From assembly GCA_001800005.1 (NCBI GenBank), contig MGUL01000035.1:785-10957 (forward strand): DNA of 10,173 bases, read 5' to 3'. The notes under the pieces are model-generated. The model saw nothing but the letters and a program-made list of their open reading frames with translations, had not been told where the DNA came from and ran no database searches. Every line of letters begins with the position of its first letter. The first letter of the stretch is position 1. Positions 5,563 to 10,173 of this stretch are shown piece after piece. This DNA is from Elusimicrobia bacterium RBG_16_66_12. GTDB lineage: Bacteria; Elusimicrobiota; Elusimicrobia; UBA1565; UBA9628. Made by a program: the position numbers and the translations under genes.

Positions 5563-7137
5563 TTACAATGGGATGTTACCATGCTTTTTCGGCAACGACA
5601 CGACCTTCTTGCCCTTCAGAAAACGCAGCGCGCGGATGACCTTCGGGCGGGTCAGACGCGCCTCGATGACCTCGTCGACATAGCCGTGCTTGGCGGCCTG
5701 GAACGGCGAGGCGAACTTCGCGGTGTACTCTCGCACCAACTCTGCCCGGCGCTTCTCCGGGTCGGCGGCCTTGGCCAGCTCGGTCTTATAAAGAATGCTC
5801 ACGGCCCCCTGCGGACCCATCACGGCGATCTCGGCGCAGGGCCAAGCGAAGTTCACGTCGCCGCGAATGTGCTTGGAGCTCATCACGTCGTAGGCTCCGC
5901 CGTAGGCCTTGCGCAGGACCACGGTCACCTTGGGCACGCTAGCGCGGCAGAAGGCGTACAGGAGCTTGGCGCCTCGCCGGATGATGCCGCCGTGCTCCTG
6001 CTCCAGGCCCGGCCAGTAGCCCGGCACGTCGACCAAGGTCAGCAGAGGGATGTTGAAGGCGTCGCAAAAGTTGATGAAGCGCGCGCCCTTCTCCGAAGCG
6101 TCGATGTCGAGGGCGCCGGACAGGACCTGCGGGTTGTTGGCGACCACCCCCACGGACTCGCCGTCCATGCGGATGAAGCCGCAGACGATGTTGCGCGCGA
6201 AGTTGCGATGCACCTCGAAGAAGCGGTGCCCGTCGGCGATCTCCCAGATCACCTCGTGGATCTTATAGGACTTCTTGGGCTCCAGCTCGCTGATTCGGTC
6301 GAGGGCCTCGCTCTCGCGGCGCGGGTCGTCGGAGGCCATGGCGGCCTTCGGCTGCTCATGGCAGTTCTGGGGCAGGAAATCGAGGAGCTCCCGGATCTGC
6401 CGGAAGCAGTCCGACTCGGAGCCGGCCACGAACTGGCAGACGCCTGAGAGGCGGCTGTGGGTGTCCGCGCCGCCCAGGCTCTCGAAGTCGCAGGTCTCGC
6501 CCGTGGCGGCCTTGACGACCTCGGGGCCCGTGATGAACATGTGGCTGGTACCGTCGACCATGAAGATGAAGTCGGTCAGCGCCGGCGAATAGACGGCGCC
6601 GCCCGCGCAGGGCCCGAGAATGGCCGATATCTGCGGGATGTAGCCCGAAGCTTGGACGTTTCTGTAGAATATCTCCGCGTAGCCGCCCAAGCTCTCCACG
6701 CCTTCCTGGATGCGCGCCCCGCCCGAGTCGCAGAGCCCCACGACCGGGACCTCGGCCGTGATGGCCAGGTCCATGACCTTGCAGATCTTCATCGCGTGCG
6801 ACAGGCCCAGCGAGCCGCCCATGACCGAGAAGTCCTGGGAGTAGACGCAGATGGGGCGTCCGTTGACGCGCGCGAAGCCCGTCACCACGCCGTCGGCGGC
6901 CAGGTACTTCTTGTCCAGTCCGAAGTCCGTGGACTTGGTCTCGACGAGGAGGTCCACCTCCTCGAAGCTGTCGTCGTCGACCATGGCCTCGATGCGTTCG
7001 CGCGCCGTCATCTTGCCGGCCGCCTTCTGCGCGGCCAGGCGCTCGGGGCCGCCGCCCGCCTCGGCGCGGGCGCGCTTGTCGAGCAGCGCCTGCGTCTTGG
7101 GAGAGACCAGCGGGCGCTTCGCTTTCTTATCCGACAT
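5563..7137 (-). CDS. pccB: Acyl-CoA carboxylase beta subunit (propionyl-CoA carboxylase / methylmalonyl-CoA decarboxylase alpha)
   Basis: Carboxyltransferase subunit that moves CO2 between carboxybiotin and propionyl-CoA, giving (S)-methylmalonyl-CoA, or the reverse in sodium-pumping decarboxylases. The 524-residue length is standard. The N half carries KMTARERI (42-49), MGGSLG (106-111), the oxyanion loop SGGARIQEG (138-146) and FITGPEVV (201-208). The C half carries VPGYWPG (371-377), HGGIIRRGAKLLYAF (382-396) and RKAYGGAYDVMSSKH (409-423); the Asp in AYGGAYDVM is the residue linked to propionyl- over acetyl-CoA choice in actinobacterial PccB. It ends in KKHGNIPL, the normal C-terminus. VPGYWPG replaces the commoner VPGFLPG. 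The start has only a weak AAGTGA upstream. No biotin carboxylase, biotin carrier or membrane beta subunit is nearby, so carboxylase versus decarboxylase use is open. It follows the NYN remnant by 15 bp. Confidence 0.95.
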   Translation of the reverse strand: MSDKKAKRPLVSPKTQALLDKRARAEAGGGPERLAAQKAAGKMTARERIEAMVDDDSFEEVDLLVETKSTDFGLDKKYLAADGVVTGFARVNGRPICVYSQDFSVMGGSLGLSHAMKICKVMDLAITAEVPVVGLCDSGGARIQEGVESLGGYAEIFYRNVQASGYIPQISAILGPCAGGAVYSPALTDFIFMVDGTSHMFITGPEVVKAATGETCDFESLGGADTHSRLSGVCQFVAGSESDCFRQIRELLDFLPQNCHEQPKAAMASDDPRRESEALDRISELEPKKSYKIHEVIWEIADGHRFFEVHRNFARNIVCGFIRMDGESVGVVANNPQVLSGALDIDASEKGARFINFCDAFNIPLLTLVDVPGYWPGLEQEHGGIIRRGAKLLYAFCRASVPKVTVVLRKAYGGAYDVMSSKHIRGDVNFAWPCAEIAVMGPQGAVSILYKTELAKAADPEKRRAELVREYTAKFASPFQAAKHGYVDEVIEARLTRPKVIRALRFLKGKKVVSLPKKHGNIPL

Positions 7138-7152
7138 GATTAGTTTTATCAG

Positions 7153-7554
7153 TCACTTTCTTGTCTCCGGCCGCGCCGAAAGGCCGTAATCACGCGGATC
7201 TGAACATGCCTCATAGGTCCCGCGGTCGATTTTGATCCAATCGGTCTTATTGATCCCTCGAGAATCGCGCGAAGCCGGGCTGGATGGGAAGGCACTCGCG
7301 ATCTTGATCCAGCGCCCCTGCTCCGCGGCGATAAGGCGCACCTCGTCGGCCACTTCGGAGAAATCCTGATCCGGGACGCCCGTATAGAAGCGGACGCTGG
7401 ACAGACTCCAACCCCTGCTGCGACAGACCCACTCCGAGAGCTTTCTGACGTCGTAATCCGGATGCTGGGAGCCGAATGCCTTCTTGGCGGCGTAAAACAG
7501 ATTCTGGCCATCGACGAAGGCAACGACGCGCTTGGCGGCCGGCTCAGCGCTCAT
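7153..7554 (-). CDS. NYN-domain (PIN-like nuclease) protein lacking the middle of its domain
   Basis: The 133-residue product begins like LabA/NYN-family proteins, VVAFVDGQNLFYAAKKAFG (10-28, with the metal-binding Asp15), continues through RFYTGVP (55-61), and ends like them with DQDFSEVADEVR (62-73), QGRWIKIASAFP (79-90) and GINKTDWIKID (100-110). From family knowledge, about 80-90 residues normally lie between FYTGVP and SQDQDLSEVADE, including an FW-rich helix and the KGxDxxxxxD acidic motif. Here the two blocks are joined in frame at about 7371/7372. The product probably cannot form a complete nuclease site, so this is likely a decaying gene or an assembly collapse. The ATG at 7554 has GGGG 6 nt upstream; longer starts would read through the terminator stem. 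It has its own promoter and leader and precedes pccB by 15 bp. Confidence 0.8.
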   Translation of the reverse strand: MSAEPAAKRVVAFVDGQNLFYAAKKAFGSQHPDYDVRKLSEWVCRSRGWSLSSVRFYTGVPDQDFSEVADEVRLIAAEQGRWIKIASAFPSSPASRDSRGINKTDWIKIDRGTYEACSDPRDYGLSARPETRK

Positions 7555-7564
7555 GGCAAGCCCC

Positions 7565-7608
7565 AAAAAGAAAACCCCAACCGGGCCACGAGGGCATGTC
7601 GGTTGGGG
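7565..7608 (-). terminator. Intrinsic terminator / leader hairpin upstream of the NYN gene
   Basis: On the minus strand CCCCAACCG (7600-7608) pairs with CGGTTGGGG (7575-7583), a 9-bp stem. The 16-nt loop can form a small inner GCC/GGC helix. TTTTCTTTTT (7565-7574) follows at once. This is a textbook Rho-independent terminator. It lies 45 nt after the epimerase stop, so it can end that transcript. It also lies only about 15 nt after the predicted start of the promoter at 7629-7656, so it would stop that transcript as an RNA of about 55-60 nt unless read through into NYN and pccB. Confidence 0.85.
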
Positions 7609-7628
7609 ACTAAATCGTTGCCGGTCAT

Positions 7629-7656
7629 ATTGTAACACGAATACACGAATTATCAA
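7629..7656 (-). promoter_or_regulatory. Sigma-70 promoter with tandem 8-bp repeat filling the spacer
   Basis: On the minus strand TTGATA (7651-7656), a 16-bp spacer and TACAAT (7629-7634) form a good promoter overlapping the epimerase stop codon. The spacer is an exact tandem repeat, ATTCGTGT twice (7635-7650). A direct repeat in this position looks like an operator for a regulator that would cover both promoter elements. The predicted start near 7622 puts the hairpin at 7575-7608 in the leader. Confidence 0.65.
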
Positions 7657-8045
7657 TGCCCCTCTTCGACGAGCTCGATCAGCACGCCGCCGTGGTCCTT
7701 GGGATGCAGGAATGCGACCATATGGCCCCACGCGCCGGGACGCGCGGCCTTGTCAAGCAGTTCCGCACCGGCAGCGACCTGGCGCTTGAACTCGTCTTCG
7801 ATACTCGGCACGGCAAAGGCGAGGTGATGCTGGCCCGGGCCACGCTTCTCAAGGAACTTCGCCACGGACGAATCCGGGGAGGTCGGCTCGAGCAGTTCGA
7901 TGTAGGGCCCGTCGCCCATGAAGGCGACCTCGACCTTCTGCGACGCCACGACTTCGCGGTGGGCCAGGCGCAGGCCCATCTTCTCATGGCGGCAAATCGC
8001 CTCTTCCAGGGATCTCACGGCCACTCCGACGTGGTGGAGCTTCAT
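7653..8045 (-). CDS. mce: Methylmalonyl-CoA epimerase
   Basis: Metal-dependent enzyme of the vicinal oxygen chelate (glyoxalase/bleomycin resistance) superfamily that interconverts (S)- and (R)-methylmalonyl-CoA, linking the carboxylase product to the mutase substrate. At 130 residues it is a typical single-chain epimerase. It shows two beta-alpha-beta-beta-beta modules with the expected metal ligands: His5 in KLHHVGVAV, Glu in YIELLEPT (about residue 50), His in GQHHLAFAV (about 75) and Glu in VLIELVEE (about 125). The ATG at 8045 is preceded by GCGGAAG at about 9 nt; a TTG at 8066 would only add seven residues absent from relatives. Downstream, its stop overlaps the promoter of the NYN gene and is followed by an intrinsic terminator, so it is probably the last gene of the mutase-meaB transcript. 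Confidence 0.95.
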   Translation of the reverse strand: MKLHHVGVAVRSLEEAICRHEKMGLRLAHREVVASQKVEVAFMGDGPYIELLEPTSPDSSVAKFLEKRGPGQHHLAFAVPSIEDEFKRQVAAGAELLDKAARPGAWGHMVAFLHPKDHGGVLIELVEEGH

Positions 8046-8288
8046 TGGCACGTCTTCCGCCTGCAAAAGTTCCCCGACTGGTCAAGCCGATGGTGAGGCC
8101 GAGGACAGGCGCCTGCCCCGCCGTTCGCCTTCATATTCGTTTCTGCCCTCCAGCTCCGGACCTGTATACCTACTGTGGCCGGCCACGGCTGCCGTTCAGC
8201 CATCAAATCGCTTCCCGGTCTTCTTCGGCCGAACGAATTGAGTTAAACCGTCGGCCGACCGGCTTCAACGATTGGTTGGGTGGCCAAA
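8046..8288. other. Non-coding gap between the epimerase and the AT-rich orphan gene
   Basis: No ORF with family-like content is visible on either strand in these 243 bp, and I cannot place a convincing promoter. It holds several short perfect palindromes: CAGGCGCCTG (8106-8115), GTGGCCGGCCAC (8175-8186), TTCGGCCGAA (8224-8233) and GTCGGCCGAC (8250-8259). The last two share the core TCGGCCGA with centres 26 bp apart. The stretch may be leader sequence for mce, a regulator-binding region, or scar sequence from the event that brought in the neighbouring orphan gene. Confidence 0.4.
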
Positions 8289-8792
8289 TCATCGGTACCA
8301 CGACGGTCTGACGATTACCACAAAATCATCGGCATAGCTTGCCGCCTTCTCGTCAGGCTCCAGAACAGTAAGGCGCACCCGGGCGCGACCCGGGATGATA
8401 TCCCAAACATGAATCCACTCAAAGTTAAGTTTATTACAGGCATCAAGCGAGTTCCTAAGATAGCCCCTCGTTTTTTCCTTTAACAGCCGATCATCGATCT
8501 TAATCCCATACCGGAAAACCTCGGCCCGAACTTTCCAGTTAAATTTTTCCTTCGAAGGGAAGCCTTTCGCGCTCACTATTGAGATTTCGTGGTTTCTGAA
8601 AAACATTGGAGAAAATTCAATTTCTTTTGACATCCCGCCCTGATGAAAAAAGAATCGAACTGAGGATAGCGGATCGTAGGGACCAGAAGGCCTCACACCT
8701 ATGAAAAGGACCAAGAAGACGATGAACGCCGAAAGAAGGGCGATAGCTGTACCGCCCACCCAACCAAACCATTTAAATACTTTGTTTTTCAT
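8289..8792 (-). CDS. AT-rich single-pass membrane protein of unknown function
   Basis: I do not recognise this family. From the ATG at 8792 the product has 167 residues: a basic start (MKNKVFKWF), one membrane helix at about 10-33 (GWVGGTAIALLSAFIVFLVL), and a soluble domain of about 130 residues that looks rich in beta strands, with repeated aromatic residues and a single cysteine. The basic N-terminus before the helix suggests the soluble part faces the periplasm. Its DNA is much richer in A and T, with AAA, TTT and AAT codons, than the flanking meaB and mce genes, and it splits an otherwise coherent pathway, so it looks horizontally acquired. The reading frame stays open upstream: an ATG at 8804, or a TTG at 8852 overlapping the meaB stop, would lengthen it. 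No start has a good Shine-Dalgarno sequence. The ORF is long and its composition protein-like, so it is probably real. Confidence 0.65.
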   Translation of the reverse strand: MKNKVFKWFGWVGGTAIALLSAFIVFLVLFIGVRPSGPYDPLSSVRFFFHQGGMSKEIEFSPMFFRNHEISIVSAKGFPSKEKFNWKVRAEVFRYGIKIDDRLLKEKTRGYLRNSLDACNKLNFEWIHVWDIIPGRARVRLTVLEPDEKAASYADDFVVIVRPSWYR

Positions 8793-8848
8793 TGTCCTGG
8801 CCATCCAACGTCTGAGTATGCCGGTCAGCATAGCATGCAGATAAGACG

Positions 8849-9820
8849 TCAATATCTCGGGAGCGATTCTTTGCCGGCCGTGAGCAGCTTTCGCCCTACA
8901 GTCGCGGGATCCATTTTATGCAGAACCAGCTCTTCCAATATCTTGTCGGTGACCCGGTCAAGGGCGTTCTTGACGACGTGGCGGTGCACCCAGAAGCGCA
9001 GCTCGGTGGAGTGCTGGATCTTCAGGCGCACGCGGCCCTCGACGGACTTCTTCAGATGGTCCCAGTGGGCGTCGAGGGTCTCGGCCAACTCCGCCACGCC
9101 CTCGCCGGAGAGCGCGGACGTCGCGACGACGGGAGGCTCCCAGGCCTTGGGCGCCTGGCCGGCGCTCTGGCCCAGGCCCAACGCGCCCTTGAGGTCGCTG
9201 ACGGCCTTGTCCCGGCCGGCCAGATCGGCCTTGTTGACGACGAAGACGTCGCCGACCTCCATGGCCCCGGCCTTCATGGCCTGGATCTCATCGCCCATGG
9301 CGGGCGTGGTGACGTAGAGGACGGTGTCGACGACCGAGGCGATGTCCACCTCGTCCTGGCCCGTGCCGACGGTCTCGACGATGATCTTGTCGCAGCCCAG
9401 GGCCTCCAGCACGTGGATGGCGCCGAAGATGGTATGGGTCAAGCCCCCGATCATGCCGCGCGAGGCGAGACTGCGGATGAACACGCCCGGATCGGTCGCG
9501 TGCTCCATGATGCGCAGGCGATCTCCCAAAAACGCCCCGCCGGAAATCGAAGAGGACGGGTCCACGGCCAGCACGCCCACCTTGAGCTTCAGCGAACGAT
9601 AGTGACCGATCAATCGTCCGGTGAGGGTGGATTTCCCCGCTCCGGGCGGCCCCGAGACTCCCAGCTTCTGGACCGTGCCGGAGGATTTGAAGAAGTCCTT
9701 GGCCAGGACCTCGGCCATGGGATCCTCGTCGATGACGAGCGAGAGGGCGCGCGAGGCCGCGGCGTGGTCGCCTCGACGCACGCGAGCGATGAGGTCCCTC
9801 GGATCGTTCCTAGCGGCCAG
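8849..9820 (-). CDS. meaB: Methylmalonyl-CoA mutase-associated GTPase MeaB (ArgK family)
   Basis: G3E-type SIMIBI GTPase that acts as a chaperone of methylmalonyl-CoA mutase, gating adenosylcobalamin loading and protecting the radical enzyme from inactivation. Visible motifs, numbered from the start used here, are Walker A GPPGAGKST (57-65), VDPSSSISGGAFLGDRLR (86-103) including switch I, RSLASRGMIGGL (116-127), Walker B/switch II ETVGTGQDEVD (149-159) and the base-specificity NKAD (196-199). A C-terminal helical dimerisation arm follows. The start is unclear. No ATG, GTG or TTG falls where the family usually starts: the ATG at 9952 would overlap the mutase gene by 143 bp with an unconserved Arg/Ser-rich sequence, and the GTG at 9781 would cut into the first helix (DLIARVRRGD). 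I used the CTG at 9820, with GAGAAG 5 nt upstream and an 11-nt overlap with the mutase gene, as a compromise. The function is certain; the start is not. Confidence 0.94.
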   Translation of the reverse strand: MAARNDPRDLIARVRRGDHAAASRALSLVIDEDPMAEVLAKDFFKSSGTVQKLGVSGPPGAGKSTLTGRLIGHYRSLKLKVGVLAVDPSSSISGGAFLGDRLRIMEHATDPGVFIRSLASRGMIGGLTHTIFGAIHVLEALGCDKIIVETVGTGQDEVDIASVVDTVLYVTTPAMGDEIQAMKAGAMEVGDVFVVNKADLAGRDKAVSDLKGALGLGQSAGQAPKAWEPPVVATSALSGEGVAELAETLDAHWDHLKKSVEGRVRLKIQHSTELRFWVHRHVVKNALDRVTDKILEELVLHKMDPATVGRKLLTAGKESLPRY

Positions 9821-10173
9821 GGAGCTTCTCTTTGAGATAATCGACGATGGTCGAGAGCGGCGTGCCCGGACCGAATACCCGGGAGACGCCGGCCTTTTTG
9901 AGCGCCGCCACGTCCTCGTCCGGGATGATGCCGCCGCCGAGGACGAGGACATCTTTCAGCCCCTTCTTCTTGAGCGCCTTGCAGATCGCGGGGAATAGCG
10001 TCAGATGAGCGCCGCTCAACAGCGAGAGCCCCACGGCGTCGACGTCCTCCTGCATGGCGGCGGTCGCGATCATCTCCGGCGTCTGGCGGATCCCGGTGTA
10101 GATCACCTCGAAGCCCGCGTCGCGCAGCGCGCGCACGATGACCTTGGCCCCGCGGTCGTGCCCGTCGAGGCCG
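9810..10173 (-). CDS. Methylmalonyl-CoA mutase, B12-binding domain or small subunit (partial, start outside window)
   Basis: Adenosylcobalamin-binding part of the mutase that converts (R)-methylmalonyl-CoA to succinyl-CoA by radical rearrangement. The visible 120 residues start with GLDGHDRGAKVI; DGHDRG is the DxHxxG motif whose His is the lower axial ligand of cobalt in base-off binding. Then come VIYTGIRQTPEMIATAAMQEDVDAVGLSLLSGAHLTLFP and VLVLGGGIIPDEDVAALKKAGVSRVFGPGTP, the usual flavodoxin-like cobalamin domain, ending with a normal C-terminus at KEKLPGR. The frame is open to the window edge; the GTG at 10136 lies after the DxHxxG motif and cannot be the true start. It may be a separate small subunit of about 135 residues, as in split mutases, or the C-terminus of a full-length chain. 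The next gene, meaB, is its known chaperone. Confidence 0.95.
   Translation of the reverse strand, partial: GLDGHDRGAKVIVRALRDAGFEVIYTGIRQTPEMIATAAMQEDVDAVGLSLLSGAHLTLFPAICKALKKKGLKDVLVLGGGIIPDEDVAALKKAGVSRVFGPGTPLSTIVDYLKEKLPGR

Noticed and set aside
7544..7597. Minus-strand 17-codon reading frame with two Trp codons (MPSWPGWGFLFGACHER) overlapping the NYN start, like an attenuator leader peptide
   Set aside because: It has no ribosome binding site, starts inside the hairpin loop and has only two separated Trp codons. Nothing downstream concerns tryptophan.
1..10173. CRISPR array, toxin-antitoxin or other defence system
   Set aside because: No regularly spaced repeats and no cas, restriction-modification or toxin-antitoxin gene pairs are visible. 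The NYN remnant alone is not evidence of a defence system.

Overview
The window comes from a GC-rich, probably Gram-negative (diderm) bacterium. It encodes a type IV pilin with its prepilin peptidase, and a signal-peptide protein that ends in an aromatic residue like an outer-membrane barrel. The pilin architecture and the company of a split-looking methylmalonyl-CoA pathway would fit Elusimicrobiota or a similar poorly cultured phylum. That placement is an inference and nothing here proves it.

Layout, left to right. (1) 1-941, minus strand: the 5' part of a prepilin peptidase gene, a strong terminator hairpin, a type IV pilin with a near-consensus sigma-70 promoter, and tRNA-Leu(CAG). (2) 984-1466, plus strand: smpB, the only plus-strand protein gene, diverging from the tRNA across a 42-bp gap. 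(3) 1454-5482, minus strand: four tightly packed genes (read right to left: malate dehydrogenase, type III pantothenate kinase, predicted outer-membrane protein, GT-C/TPR membrane protein) with gaps of 1, 3 and 5 bp, so very likely one operon. (4) 5502-5562: a perfect 29-bp inverted repeat with a 3-nt loop. (5) 5563-10173, minus strand: a propionyl-CoA/methylmalonyl-CoA cluster (B12-binding part of methylmalonyl-CoA mutase, MeaB chaperone, methylmalonyl-CoA epimerase, acyl-CoA carboxylase beta subunit). Two foreign-looking insertions interrupt it: an AT-rich single-pass membrane protein of unknown function, and an internally deleted NYN-domain protein with its own promoter and terminator leader.

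How the genes work together. Carboxylase, epimerase and mutase interconvert propionyl-CoA, (S)- and (R)-methylmalonyl-CoA and succinyl-CoA. MeaB protects and loads the mutase. Malate dehydrogenase just downstream ties the C4 end of this route to oxaloacetate. The direction (propionate oxidation or propionate production) cannot be told from this window, and no biotin carboxylase, biotin carrier or membrane decarboxylase subunit is present.

Most of the window is ordinary housekeeping and central metabolism, and I do not see a convincing new defence or mobile system. The points most worth a second look are the 61-bp palindrome directly after the carboxylase stop codon, the NYN gene missing its middle, its leader with a tandem 8-bp repeat filling the promoter spacer followed by an intrinsic terminator, the AT-rich orphan gene, and the nested divergent -10 elements of smpB and tRNA-Leu.
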